The notes: generated by a model from the letters alone, not told the origin. Shown: positions 29,284 through 36,918, counted from the first letter of the stretch. The stretch: 37,679 nt of DNA from an uncultured Christensenellaceae bacterium (GCA_944376205.1 CALWBV010000013.1:1-37679), one strand, 5' to 3'. Made by a program: numbers and translations.

Positions 29284-29340
29284 ATGACTTGGGAGAGGTG
29301 CAAAAATCTTTCAATTGTATCTCGTTAATACCACGATTGC
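29284..29340 (+). promoter_or_regulatory. Possible L1-type leader before rplK
   Basis: The nusG-rplK gap contains TTGGGAGAGGTG (29288-29299) and a downstream TACCAC (about 29330-29335) that can pair with parts of it, together with GAGA/TCTC. Firmicutes rplK leaders often have GGGAG and ACCAC elements that mimic the L1-binding rRNA stem. The match is suggestive only, and no separate promoter is seen. Confidence 0.4.
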
Positions 29341-29355
29341 TAGGAGGTTTATACT

Positions 29356-29781
29356 ATGGCAAAGAAGATTAAGGCGGTAGTTAAATTGCAACTTCCCGCC
29401 GGTAAGGCAACACCCGGACCTCCCGTAGGTTCCACACTCGGTCCTCACGGTATCAATATTCCGGGATTCACAAAAGAATTCAACGAAAAGACCAAGGGTC
29501 AAGAAGGTTTGATTCTTCCTGTCGTTATGACGATTTTTGAAGACCGTTCGTTTACATTCGTTCTCAAAACTCCCCCTGCGGCAGTTCTTATCAAGAAAGC
29601 TTGCGGTTTGCAGAGCGGTAGCGCAAAGCCCAACAAGGACAAGGTCGCTAAACTCACAAAGGCTCAACTTGAAGAAATTGCAAAGACCAAAATGCCCGAT
29701 ATCACGGCAGGCAGTCTCGAAGCAGCAATGCATACGATAGCAGGTACGGCTCGCAGCATGGGCGTTACCGTTGAAGAATAA
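29356..29781 (+). CDS. rplK: 50S ribosomal protein L11
   Basis: L11 forms the GTPase-associated region of the 50S with L10 and L12. The 141-residue protein is canonical: the N-terminal [17 protein letters not shown] loop, then [15 protein letters not shown] and the RNA-binding C-terminal domain. AGGAGG precedes the ATG. rplA follows after 13 bp with its own AGGAGG. Confidence 0.98.
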   Translation: MAKKIKAVVKLQLPAGKATPGPPVGSTLGPHGINIPGFTKEFNEKTKGQEGLILPVVMTIFEDRSFTFVLKTPPAAVLIKKACGLQSGSAKPNKDKVAKLTKAQLEEIAKTKMPDITAGSLEAAMHTIAGTARSMGVTVEE

Positions 29782-29794
29782 GGAGGTATAAGAT

Positions 29795-30481
29795 ATGAAA
29801 CAGAGTAAGAGATTTATCGAAGCCTCCAAAATGGTTGACATGACCAAGGCTTACGTACCCGAAGACGCTATAAAATTGGTAGTCGATACCGCTACTGCGA
29901 AGTTTGACGAATCCGTCGAACTCCACGTAAAGCTTGGCGTTGACTCAAGACACGCTGACCAACAGGTAAGAGGCGTTGTAGTTCTCCCTCACGGCACAGG
30001 TAAGACCAAGAAAGTTCTCGTTATCGCAAAGGGCGCAAAGGCTGACGAAGCTACGGCTGCAGGCGCTGATTACGTCGGCGGTGAAGAGTACATCAATAAG
30101 ATCAAGAATGAAAACTGGTTTGACTTTGACGTCTGCGTTACGACTCCCGAAATGATGGGTCTCGTAGGTAGAATCGGTAAGATTTTGGGACCTAAAGGTT
30201 TGATGCCTAACCCTAAATCCGGTACCGTTACTATGGACGTTACAAAGGCAGTCAATGAAATCAAAGCCGGTAAAGTTGAGTACAGACTCGACAAAACCAA
30301 CATCATCCACGTAGCTATCGGCAAGAAGTCTTTCGGCGCTGAAAAGCTTATGGATAACTACAATACCATTTACGATGCAATCGTTAAGGCAAAGCCTGCC
30401 GCTGCAAAGGGACAGTACATCAAGAGTGTATCCGTATCCAGCACGATGGGCCCCGGAATCAAGATTGCAGCAAAAATGTAA
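29795..30481 (+). CDS. rplA: 50S ribosomal protein L1
   Basis: L1 forms the mobile stalk that helps release deacylated tRNA and in many bacteria represses the L11-L1 operon. The 228-residue protein is normal in length, with [18 protein letters not shown] and the [13 protein letters not shown] signature. It is translated directly after rplK. The following gap starts a new transcription unit for rplJL. Confidence 0.98.
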   Translation: MKQSKRFIEASKMVDMTKAYVPEDAIKLVVDTATAKFDESVELHVKLGVDSRHADQQVRGVVVLPHGTGKTKKVLVIAKGAKADEATAAGADYVGGEEYINKIKNENWFDFDVCVTTPEMMGLVGRIGKILGPKGLMPNPKSGTVTMDVTKAVNEIKAGKVEYRLDKTNIIHVAIGKKSFGAEKLMDNYNTIYDAIVKAKPAAAKGQYIKSVSVSSTMGPGIKIAAKM

Positions 30482-30497
30482 TTGTTTGCAAAATCGT

Positions 30498-30526
30498 TTG
30501 ACAAACAATTAAAAAACGTATAATAT
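30498..30526 (+). promoter_or_regulatory. Sigma-A promoter of rplJL
   Basis: TTGACA (30498-30503) and TAATAT (30521-30526) are separated by 17 bp, directly upstream of the L10 leader. Confidence 0.85.
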
Positions 30527-30540
30527 TTAATAGTAAATAT

Positions 30541-30594
30541 CTTGCCAAAGACAGCAAGTGCGGACATCCGCTTAATTTCTTGCCGAGGTAGGGC
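30541..30594 (+). ncRNA. L10 leader RNA (L10-L12 binding structure)
   Basis: The leader holds the features of ribosomal protein L10 leaders: an outer stem GCAAG/CTTGC, an inner hairpin GCGGA-ca-TCCGC, an internal loop, and a GCCGAGG purine-rich side that fits a kink-turn. In Bacillus the L10(L12)4 complex binds this structure and promotes transcription termination before rplJ. Confidence 0.8.
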
Positions 30595-30615
30595 TTTAAC
30601 GTATTAGAGTTTTAG

Positions 30616-30649
30616 TACCCTCTGTGTCTTTGGCACAGAGGGTAATTTT
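30616..30649 (+). terminator. Attenuator hairpin before rplJ
   Basis: TACCCTCTGTG (30616-30626) pairs perfectly with CACAGAGGGTA (30634-30644), followed by a short T-rich stretch. It lies immediately before the rplJ binding site AGGAGG and is the likely terminator of L10-mediated attenuation. Confidence 0.75.
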
Positions 30650-30663
30650 ATAGGAGGTAAAAA

Positions 30664-31152
30664 ATGTCAGCAGCAAGAGATTTGAAGGCACAACAGGTAG
30701 AAGAAATCAAGTCCTTGATTTCCAACTGCAAGGGTATGGTAGTCGTATCTTACCAGGGTATATCCGTAGCAGACGATACCGTATTGCGTGCTAAATTCAG
30801 AGCTGAAAACGTTCAGTACAAGGTACTCAAAAACAGACTTGTTTTGAGAGCTTTTAAGGAATTGGGCATCGAAGGCTTTGATAATCATTTGGAAGGCTCG
30901 TCCGCATTTGCATTTGCAAACGGCGATGCACTCGCAGCAGCGAAAATAGTTTCCGAACAGAGCAAGACCGTAAAGGCTTTGCAGGTTAAATGCGGTTTGA
31001 TGGACGGCGCTTATATCGATGAGACCGTAGTAGCAAAACTTGCATCTATCCCTTCGAGAGAGGTACTTATCGCACAACTGCTCGGTATGCTCCAGAGTCC
31101 TATCAGCGGACTTGCAAGAGCATTGCAACAAGTGGCAGAAAAAGCTCAATAA
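30664..31152 (+). CDS. rplJ: 50S ribosomal protein L10
   Basis: L10 anchors the L7/L12 stalk to the 50S subunit. The 162-residue protein has the family pattern (VEEIKSLISNCKGMVVVSYQG near the start, then YKVLKNRL) and ends in the long helix that binds L12 dimers. AGGAGG precedes the ATG. It is preceded by an L10 leader and attenuator, so it is probably autoregulated, and it is followed by rplL after 57 bp. Confidence 0.97.
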   Translation: MSAARDLKAQQVEEIKSLISNCKGMVVVSYQGISVADDTVLRAKFRAENVQYKVLKNRLVLRAFKELGIEGFDNHLEGSSAFAFANGDALAAAKIVSEQSKTVKALQVKCGLMDGAYIDETVVAKLASIPSREVLIAQLLGMLQSPISGLARALQQVAEKAQ

Positions 31153-31209
31153 TTACGAGCGGTTTAATCACATTATCAAAATCAAGAATTTATTTGGAGG
31201 AATACAACA

Positions 31210-31584
31210 ATGGCAGATATCGCAAAGATGATCGAAGAAATCAAAGGTATGACAGTATTGGAGCTTAACGATTTGGTTAAGGCTATCGAAACAGAATTTG
31301 GCGTAAGCGCAGCAGCTATGGCAGTTGCAGCTCCCGCAGCTGGTGGTGCAGCAGCTCCCGCAGCAGAAGAAAAGACAGAGTTTGACGTTATCTTGAAGAG
31401 CGCAGGCGGCAACAAGATGGCAGTTATCAAGCTCGTTAAGGATTTGACCGGCCTTGGTCTTAAGGACGCTAAAGATTTGGTTGACGGCGCTCCTAAGACT
31501 CTTAAGGAAGCTATCTCCAAGGAAGCAGCTGACGAAATCGTTGCTAAACTTAAGGAAGCTGGCGCTGAAGTCGAAGTTAAGTAA
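31210..31584 (+). CDS. rplL: 50S ribosomal protein L7/L12
   Basis: L7/L12 forms the flexible stalk that recruits translational GTPases. The 124-residue protein has the N-terminal dimerisation region, an Ala-rich hinge around residues 35-55 and the conserved C-terminal domain (KTEFDVIL, then [22 protein letters not shown]). TGGAGG precedes the ATG. Unlike the usual bacterial arrangement it is followed by a terminator rather than rpoB. Confidence 0.98.
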   Translation: MADIAKMIEEIKGMTVLELNDLVKAIETEFGVSAAAMAVAAPAAGGAAAPAAEEKTEFDVILKSAGGNKMAVIKLVKDLTGLGLKDAKDLVDGAPKTLKEAISKEAADEIVAKLKEAGAEVEVK

Positions 31585-31607
31585 TTTTTTTAATCCTATA
31601 AAAATAA

Positions 31608-31639
31608 AACGCATCTCTTCAACAAGGGGTGCGTTTTTT
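31608..31639 (+). terminator. Intrinsic terminator of rplJL
   Basis: AACGCATCTCTT (31608-31619) pairs with AAGGGGTGCGTT (31624-31635) with two wobbles, ending in six T. Confidence 0.9.
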
Positions 31640-31859
31640 ATTATCAAAATATTCGGGTAATCACAGAATAATCAAAGGCTTGAAATAAATAGGTTGTGCG
31701 TAGCAATAAGACAATCGAGCAAAATTTTCTTTGAATTTTGAGACAATGCGAGAGAGTTGTCTGCGTAAAAGAGTAAACAAACAAATAATATTGCTAATAA
31801 ATTTTACCGTGCGAAAAAGCCCGTAAAATAAGGCTTATCGTAATAAATAATCTAAATTA
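31640..31859. repeat. Intergenic region with nested inverted repeats
   Basis: AGACAA (31709-31714) pairs with TTGTCT (31757-31762). Inside it CAAAATT (31720-31726) pairs with AATTTTG (31734-31740). The element AGACAAT followed by CGAG or GCGAG also occurs twice directly (31709 and 31741). Further on, TTTTAC and GTAAAA flank a short loop near 31802-31830, and AAGCC/GGCTT overlap it. It resembles a dispersed intergenic repeat; no gene or promoter for this segment was found. Confidence 0.45.
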
Positions 31860-31888
31860 TTGACGATACTTTCAAGGTGTGCTACAAT
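31860..31888 (+). promoter_or_regulatory. Sigma-A promoter of the HisC-like gene
   Basis: TTGACG (31860-31865) and TACAAT (31883-31888) are 17 bp apart. The transcript would start only about 10 bases before the start codon, so the 5' leader is very short but still includes AGAGGT (31895-31900). Confidence 0.78.
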
Positions 31889-31904
31889 TGATTTAGAGGT
31901 AACT

Positions 31905-32969
31905 ATGAATTATTTATCCCAATTGTGCAGGTCTATCCAGCCTTATCAGGCAGGAGAACAACCGCAGGATAAAAAGTATGTAAAACTTAATACCAACGAA
32001 AATCCTTATCCCCCTTGCAAGGGAGTAACGCAGTTTTTGCAGGATTTTGAAAGCGAAAGACTTAAGCTTTATCCCGATCCTGAAAACAAAGCGCTTTGCG
32101 ACAAAATAGCAGAAATGCACGGGCTTAAGAGAGAAAACGTATTTGTGGGCAACGGCAGCGACGAAGTTCTGGCGATGTGTTTTCCCACGTTTTTTGACAG
32201 AGACGGCAACGGCGTAGCTTATTGCGATATCACATATTCGTTTTATAAGGTATGGGCAAAGATGTTTGAGATACCTTCTGTCGTTATACCGCTCATGTCT
32301 GATTTCAAGTTTGACGTCAGTGCTTTTAAGCAGGCAAAGTGTCAGGGTATGATAATATGTAATCCCAACGCTCCCACAGGTGCAATCGTCAACAGATTGG
32401 ATCTTATTGCCATAATCGAGGCAAATCCCGAAAAATTAATTATAATTGACGAGGCTTATGCGGATTTTTGCAACTGTTCGATGGCAAATTACGTGAACAA
32501 ATATCCCAACATTCTTATAGTCCGCACTTTTTCCAAATCCTATTCTCTCGCAGGCGCAAGATGCGGTTATGCGGTAGGCAACGAAGTGCTTATCAACGGA
32601 CTCAAGACTATTAAAAATTCATTCAATAGTTATACGGTCAATGCGCTCACCGAAGGAATTGCAGTAAAAGCACTCGAGGATAAGAAATATTTTTCGTCTT
32701 GCGTAGACAAGATTATTGCTACCAGAGAAGATGTCTCCGACAAGTTGAGAGAGTTAGGTTTTGAAGTGCTTCCTTCAAGCAGCAATTTCTTGTTCGTACG
32801 TCATAGCTATAAGCGTGCAAGCGAGCTGTATTTCCAACTCAAAGAAAACGGCGTACTTGTCAGACATTTTACAGCCAGCCGTATCGACGACTTTTTGCGC
32901 ATAACAATAGGTTCGCCCGAAGAAATGAAAGTTCTCATTCAAAAGCTCAAATTAATTTTGAAAGCGTAA
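31905..32969 (+). CDS. hisC: HisC-like PLP-dependent aminotransferase
   Basis: The 354-residue protein is a fold-type I aminotransferase of the histidinol-phosphate aminotransferase group. PLP Lys is K211 in TFSKSYSLAGAR; N153 (NPNAPTG), D182, Y185 and R219 complete the cofactor pocket, and NTNENPY near residue 29 and a C-terminal RITIG arginine fit HisC. I chose the ATG at 31905 because AGAGGT lies just before it; an upstream TTG is inside the promoter. No other histidine genes are nearby, so a role with another aromatic or phosphorylated substrate is possible. A terminator follows. Confidence 0.85.
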   Translation: MNYLSQLCRSIQPYQAGEQPQDKKYVKLNTNENPYPPCKGVTQFLQDFESERLKLYPDPENKALCDKIAEMHGLKRENVFVGNGSDEVLAMCFPTFFDRDGNGVAYCDITYSFYKVWAKMFEIPSVVIPLMSDFKFDVSAFKQAKCQGMIICNPNAPTGAIVNRLDLIAIIEANPEKLIIIDEAYADFCNCSMANYVNKYPNILIVRTFSKSYSLAGARCGYAVGNEVLINGLKTIKNSFNSYTVNALTEGIAVKALEDKKYFSSCVDKIIATREDVSDKLRELGFEVLPSSSNFLFVRHSYKRASELYFQLKENGVLVRHFTASRIDDFLRITIGSPEEMKVLIQKLKLILKA

Positions 32970-33005
32970 TCGACAATATAAAACAAATATAGAAAATTTA
33001 TATCA

Positions 33006-33037
33006 AGATACTACCGAAAAAAGGTGGTATCTTTTTT
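33006..33037 (+). terminator. Terminator of hisC, ending three bases before the next start codon
   Basis: AGATACTACC (33006-33015) pairs with GGTGGTATCT (33023-33032) with one wobble, followed by six T. The ATG of the next gene is at 33040, and its only Shine-Dalgarno-like sequence, GGTGG (33023-33027), is inside the hairpin. Confidence 0.8.
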
Positions 33038-33039
33038 GT

Positions 33040-34182
33040 ATGGAAAATTTTAATATTCAAATCAGCAAAGAAATCAACAAAGAATTAGCAAAAGAATGCG
33101 GCGAAATAATGCCTTGCGGACATATAGGGGTATGCTGTATGACAAGCGAGAGAAGTTATGCCGAAAATATTATGAGCAATATGTCGTCGTTTGACTATAA
33201 GATAACGTTTATAGAGTATCCCGACGATGTTAAAGCGGACGAAGATAACATGCTTGATATTGTAGAGAGCGAAGAAGACATACGCTTGTTTGTGGGAGTA
33301 GGAGGCAGAGAGATAGCAACGCTTGTCGCAAGAGCAAGCGAAATAAGAGGCTTTGAGTATATATTCGTGGCAAATTCTCCCGATATTTACGGAGTGGCGT
33401 ACGAATTGGGAAATACGCGGCCTTTTGAAAACTATGCTGTCAGAGCACCAAAAACACTCTATATAGACGCTTTGTGCACGGACGGCAAAAAGGGATTTTC
33501 GTCTTTGGTTGGAATCATTCTCGGACATGCTGTTGAGTTGTTTGAAAAACAGTATATCAACAAGCTGTGCGGAAAATTCGACGAAAAGACGCTCAATGAC
33601 GAAAAAGCTTTGATTGACGCTACCATAGGCGACGGCGATATGTCGGACAGAGAAAGATTGTTGAAAAATATAGTATTGATAGCAAAGTCCCAACGAGACG
33701 AATTTTGTTCCGCTCAAAAGGTTTTATCAGATCTGATCGAAGAGATGAGTTTGATATACGATAAGGGCGAAAGCAGTCTTTTGGCGGCGGTTACTTTGAT
33801 AAAATATTTTAAGGCTATATTGTCGGTTAAGGACGGAAGTCTTACGATACCCGAAGACGTATGCGCAAAATGCAGAAATATCGCAAAACTGGTAAATGCG
33901 GATATCAGCGAAATTATAAAAAGAGTTGAGAAGAGAAGTTTTGAACCGAAGTGGCTGTTTATTCATAAAGAATACAGAGAAGACATGCTCAAAGATATAG
34001 AAAAACTCGAGAATAAACTGCCTAATGTATTGCGCTCGGCAAAACGATTTATGGCAGACGCAGGTTATCACTTGAGTGAAGAATACGACAGCAATATGCT
34101 CATACAAGCCGTATATAATCTTTCTCCGTTGACGGACGATTGTTCGCCTGTCAGTATAGCCGATTGTCTGGGTATAGGTTGA
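33040..34182 (+). CDS. Degenerate iron-ADH/glycerol-1-phosphate dehydrogenase-like protein
   Basis: The 380-residue protein is not clearly assigned. GVGG (86-89) followed by VARASEIRGFEYIFVANSPDIYGVA, and later the APKTLYID segment (136-143), resemble the NAD-binding half of the dehydroquinate synthase/iron-ADH superfamily, close to AraM/glycerol-1-phosphate dehydrogenases. The usual GGGS loop is altered, and the metal-binding His pattern in the helical half is not evident, so it may not be a working dehydrogenase. The last residues (SPVSIADCLG) also resemble the family. It starts three bases after the hisC terminator with no free ribosome binding site. A Met at residue 24 is an alternative start but has no better site. 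Confidence 0.55.
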   Translation: MENFNIQISKEINKELAKECGEIMPCGHIGVCCMTSERSYAENIMSNMSSFDYKITFIEYPDDVKADEDNMLDIVESEEDIRLFVGVGGREIATLVARASEIRGFEYIFVANSPDIYGVAYELGNTRPFENYAVRAPKTLYIDALCTDGKKGFSSLVGIILGHAVELFEKQYINKLCGKFDEKTLNDEKALIDATIGDGDMSDRERLLKNIVLIAKSQRDEFCSAQKVLSDLIEEMSLIYDKGESSLLAAVTLIKYFKAILSVKDGSLTIPEDVCAKCRNIAKLVNADISEIIKRVEKRSFEPKWLFIHKEYREDMLKDIEKLENKLPNVLRSAKRFMADAGYHLSEEYDSNMLIQAVYNLSPLTDDCSPVSIADCLGIG

Positions 34183-34198
34183 AATATAATTTTCGGTA

Positions 34199-34227
34199 TT
34201 GACTCATTATTCTAGCGGTGTTATAAT
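34199..34227 (+). promoter_or_regulatory. Sigma-A promoter of the first tandem paralogue
   Basis: TTGACT (34199-34204) and a perfect TATAAT (34222-34227) are 17 bp apart. The following leader is closely repeated upstream of the second paralogue. Confidence 0.85.
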
Positions 34228-34294
34228 ATAGATACTAAAATAGTCGGATATCGAGTGTTTTGAGGAGGACAGTCGTTTCCATAAGGGGGAAATT

Positions 34295-34747
34295 ATGGAA
34301 AACGTGCAAAAAAAGAAGATAAAGATAGCTGTTGCGGTTTCCGTTGTCAGCGTAGTGTTGATAGTGTTGGTTATTATACTGTGCATATTGTTTGTGCCGA
34401 GAAAACTGTCCGACGAATTGCCTTTGGAAAATATAGATAGGATAGAAATCAAAGCGTATGCAGACGAAGGCGGAGTTATTGAAAGGCAACTTACCGAAGA
34501 TGAGATAAATCTGTTTATCGATTATGCTAAAAATACAGAAATAAGATATTATCGGGGAAGCGGAATGATAAAAGGACGCGGACCTATCATATTCGATATT
34601 TTTTATAAAGACGGAAGCAGCGCATCTTTTCAGCAATTCAGAATGTACGTTAAAGATAAAGACGGAGATTTCAAAATTAACAGCGAATTAGCCGAAAACG
34701 ATTTTGATTTTACAGGTTATTATAAGTCGATATTCAAAACAGAATAA
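34295..34747 (+). CDS. Small membrane-anchored protein, first of a tandem pair
   Basis: I do not recognise this 150-residue protein. It starts MENVQKKKIK, has one hydrophobic segment (about residues 11-33) that should act as a membrane anchor with the Lys-rich N-terminus inside, and then an outside domain of about 115 residues rich in charged residues. The domain contains a TEDE.N.FIDY helix and an FDIFYKDGSSASF strand pair. Its neighbour at 34886 shares the N-terminus, the anchor-end PRK, and a similar DG(S/Y)A(S/V)F pattern, so the two are paralogues. Its binding site GGGGG lies seven bases before the ATG. Its function is unknown; a cell-surface role is inferred only from topology. Confidence 0.75.
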   Translation: MENVQKKKIKIAVAVSVVSVVLIVLVIILCILFVPRKLSDELPLENIDRIEIKAYADEGGVIERQLTEDEINLFIDYAKNTEIRYYRGSGMIKGRGPIIFDIFYKDGSSASFQQFRMYVKDKDGDFKINSELAENDFDFTGYYKSIFKTE

Positions 34748-34761
34748 ATAAATGCTATGTC

Positions 34762-34800
34762 AAGAGTCAATGCCGATATAATTTTTCAGTATTGACTCTT
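34762..34800. repeat. Inverted repeat overlapping the second paralogue's -35 box
   Basis: AAGAGTCAAT (34762-34771) and ATTGACTCTT (34791-34800) are perfect 10-bp arms around a 19-base loop. The right arm contains the TTGACT -35 box. The equivalent left arm is missing upstream of the first paralogue. It may be an operator or a weak terminator of the first gene. Confidence 0.6.
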
Positions 34801-34820
34801 TGGTTTGGCGGTGATATAAT
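34792..34820 (+). promoter_or_regulatory. Sigma-A promoter of the second tandem paralogue
   Basis: TTGACT (34792-34797) and TATAAT (34815-34820) are 17 bp apart. The promoter and about 60 bases of leader closely match those at 34199-34294, including GTGTTTTG and CAGTCGTTTCCATAAGG. Confidence 0.85.
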
Positions 34821-34885
34821 ATAGATACTAAATAGTCGGAAATTGAGTGTTTTGGGGAGGGCAGTCGTTTCCATAAGGAGGAAAT

Positions 34886-35398
34886 ATGGAAAACGTGCAA
34901 AAAAAGAAAATAGCTTTAGCTTGCGTTGCGTTAGTAATAGCCGTAGCTACTCTGATTACGGTAATTTGTCTGGTCGCTCCGAGAAAGATGTCGTCTGCCG
35001 TGTCTTCAAAAAATATAGACTATGTAAAAGTTACTTTGAAAACGCCTAAACTTCAGACAATGGAGTATGATCCCGTTGAGAGAATTCTTTCGGATGACGA
35101 GGAAAAGGCTTTTATAGAAGAATTGAATTCTGCAAAATATACAAGAAGTTATCAAACGATCAAGAAAACAAACGAATTGAGTATATACGTATATTATACA
35201 GACGGAAGTTATGCAGTCTTTAACTCTTGCAGAACGAGTAAGGACGGTAAAAGTATAGAATTTGCCAACACGGATTTTAACTTCAAAAAATTTATCGGCG
35301 AGGAGTTGCAGGCCCGCTATGACGAAATAATCCAAAAGTATAACGAAGAAATAGCAAATATTGCAGAAGGGCAATCACCGTCCGGCGAAGCGGCATAA
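34886..35398 (+). CDS. Small membrane-anchored protein, second of a tandem pair
   Basis: This 170-residue protein is a diverged copy of its upstream neighbour. It starts MENVQKKKIA, has a single span at about residues 10-30, an outside PRKMS turn, then a domain with DDEEKAFIEEL, a YVYYTDGSYAVF strand pair and FANTDFNFKKF, all with counterparts in the first copy. It has about 20 extra C-terminal residues with a helical EIIQKYNEEIANI segment. AAGGAGG precedes the ATG, a better site than in the first copy. The function is unknown. Confidence 0.75.
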   Translation: MENVQKKKIALACVALVIAVATLITVICLVAPRKMSSAVSSKNIDYVKVTLKTPKLQTMEYDPVERILSDDEEKAFIEELNSAKYTRSYQTIKKTNELSIYVYYTDGSYAVFNSCRTSKDGKSIEFANTDFNFKKFIGEELQARYDEIIQKYNEEIANIAEGQSPSGEAA

Positions 35399-35417
35399 AA
35401 TTTATACGGCAACCATG

Positions 35418-35448
35418 CGGCGCTGTCAAATATGACGGCGCCGTTTTT
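35418..35448 (+). terminator. Intrinsic terminator of the tandem paralogues
   Basis: CGGCGCTGTCA (35418-35428) pairs with TGACGGCGCCG (35433-35443) with one wobble around AATA, followed by five T. Confidence 0.92.
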
Positions 35449-35525
35449 ATATTTATCAATTTTTTTGAGTGTATATTATATGATTAAACTAAAATTATAT
35501 AGAAAAAGGATATAAATCTAAACTG

Positions 35526-35559
35526 CTTGTGTAAAACAGACACAAAAGCGTCTTTTTTT
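35526..35559 (+). other. Attenuator-like alternative hairpins
   Basis: TTGTGT (35527-35532) can pair with ACACAA (35540-35545), or AGAC (35538-35541) with GTCT (35550-35553), the latter followed by a T-run. The two pairings share bases. A weak promoter candidate TTGAGT/TAAAAT with a 19-bp gap lies upstream at 35465-35495. It may be a short regulatory transcript or a second terminator. Confidence 0.3.
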
Positions 35560-35598
35560 ATGCCTCATATTGCGCAATTTGTAGAAAAAAAGTTTATT

Positions 35599-35627
35599 CT
35601 GACAAGTTTTCGACATTTGTATAAATC
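35599..35627 (+). promoter_or_regulatory. Possible promoter of the SpoIIQ-like operon
   Basis: CTGACA (35599-35604) and TAAATC (35622-35627) are 17 bp apart, a moderate sigma-A match. A GTATA at 35619-35623 resembles a sigma-F -35 box, but no GG-containing -10 box lies at the expected distance, so I do not claim sporulation control. Confidence 0.45.
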
Positions 35628-35673
35628 GCTTTTTATTGTCAACAATCAGAATATCAAATTTGTGAGGTGACAT

Positions 35674-36135
35674 ATGAAATCCATAGCAATATACATACTC
35701 GGTATTACCTTTCTTTCTCTCGTGCTTATCGGCTTGACAAGCGGAGTCAAAATTCCTGAAGGAGCATGCGAAATGCAGATATATGCGACGGCATTGCCCG
35801 AAGTCGAAAGTTTAGGTTACATAGACGAAATGTCCAATTTCAATATTTATCATTATTATGACGGAGTGGTAGGTATAAAGGACAAAAGTCTTGACAATAC
35901 TTTGGGTGTCGCATACGTTTATCCCAAAAACAACAGCAACGTTGAAGACATAATCGACAAGCTGAATGCGAAAATTTGCTTTGAACAACAACTCGAGGAC
36001 GGTATAAGTTATTACGGATACGTGAGAGGACTGGACAAGAGCGTGGATATACAAAACAAAGAAATCAATGTTCAGATTGTGAGCAACAAAGATAATATCA
36101 TAGTAGGCTTTCCCCTGATTATGGGAAGTTATTAA
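35674..36135 (+). CDS. Small exported protein next to spoIIQ, possibly YwmB-like
   Basis: The 153-residue protein has an N-terminal hydrophobic segment (about residues 4-23) that may be a signal peptide or anchor, then an extracytoplasmic domain of about 125 residues. The C-terminal pattern NVQIVSN..NIIVGFPLIMGSY recalls the end of YwmB-type proteins, whose gene in many Firmicutes lies close to spoIID and spoIIQ, but the protein is shorter and I cannot confirm it. GAGGTGA lies just before the ATG. It ends 11 bp before the SpoIIQ-like gene, so the two form an operon. Confidence 0.6.
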   Translation: MKSIAIYILGITFLSLVLIGLTSGVKIPEGACEMQIYATALPEVESLGYIDEMSNFNIYHYYDGVVGIKDKSLDNTLGVAYVYPKNNSNVEDIIDKLNAKICFEQQLEDGISYYGYVRGLDKSVDIQNKEINVQIVSNKDNIIVGFPLIMGSY

Positions 36136-36146
36136 CGGAGGTAAAA

Positions 36147-36872
36147 ATGGCAAACAAAAAACACGAATCCAAAGACAAAAGAAGCGACGCTCCTTCTCAA
36201 ACAGGAGAGAGAGTAGCACAGTTTTTCAAAAAGAACATATACATTATCCTTATGATTGTATGTATTCTTGCAATTGCAACGATGATCACCGTTGCTGTAG
36301 TCGTAAACGATAACGGCGAGGAAACATTCAAGCCCACAGAGTCGGGTGATATATCCGGCGATGTCGATGACGACGATAACGATGTGGACGATGACAAAGA
36401 CGACGATGACGACGATGACGACGATACGGATACGGATATCGAAGAACCCAAAGAATTTGTCATGGCTGACCCTATAAAGGAATATACGCTCGGTCAGACA
36501 TATTCCGACAGCGAACTTGTCTACAATCCCACTCACGGCCACTGGGCAACTCATGAAGGCGTAGACTTTATGGCGGCGGCAGGTACTGACGTAATGAGCG
36601 TATTCGAAGGTACGGTAAAGAGTATTACCACAGACAGCTATTACGGAACGACGGTAGTTATATCGCATCAGGACGGATTCGAGAGCGTATATAAACTCCT
36701 CGACGAAGTAACTCTCAAAGAGGGGGATAAGGTTACGCAGGGACAGGTTATAGGCAAGGTGTCCGGCAGTGCTTTGGCAGAAGTAGCAAGCGGTGCGCAC
36801 CTGCATTTCGAACTCTACAAGAACGGTGAAAAGATAAATCCTGCCGATTATATGCTCGGCGGCGATAAATAA
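36147..36872 (+). CDS. spoIIQ: SpoIIQ-like membrane-anchored LytM (M23) protein
   Basis: The 241-residue protein has one membrane span (about 31-53), an Asp-rich linker (about 73-98, with nine Asp in a row) and a C-terminal LytM/M23 domain. H136 and D140 (HEGVD) and H218 and H220 (HLHFE) match the zinc site of active LytM peptidases. This size, topology and YNPTHGHWATHEGVDF opening fit SpoIIQ, which in spore formers acts from the forespore membrane and pairs with SpoIIIAH across the engulfment space. Bacillus SpoIIQ lacks part of the zinc site, whereas this one keeps it. A vegetative M23 hydrolase is the alternative. CGGAGG precedes the ATG; a terminator follows. Confidence 0.75.
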   Translation: MANKKHESKDKRSDAPSQTGERVAQFFKKNIYIILMIVCILAIATMITVAVVVNDNGEETFKPTESGDISGDVDDDDNDVDDDKDDDDDDDDDTDTDIEEPKEFVMADPIKEYTLGQTYSDSELVYNPTHGHWATHEGVDFMAAAGTDVMSVFEGTVKSITTDSYYGTTVVISHQDGFESVYKLLDEVTLKEGDKVTQGQVIGKVSGSALAEVASGAHLHFELYKNGEKINPADYMLGGDK

Positions 36873-36918
36873 AAAAGCAAGATAAACAGTCAAAAGTTAT
36901 CTATAATAAATCCTCACG

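Noticed and set aside
35619..35645. Sigma-F promoter before the SpoIIQ-like operon
   Set aside because: Only a GTATA-like -35 box is present; the expected GG-containing -10 box is missing.
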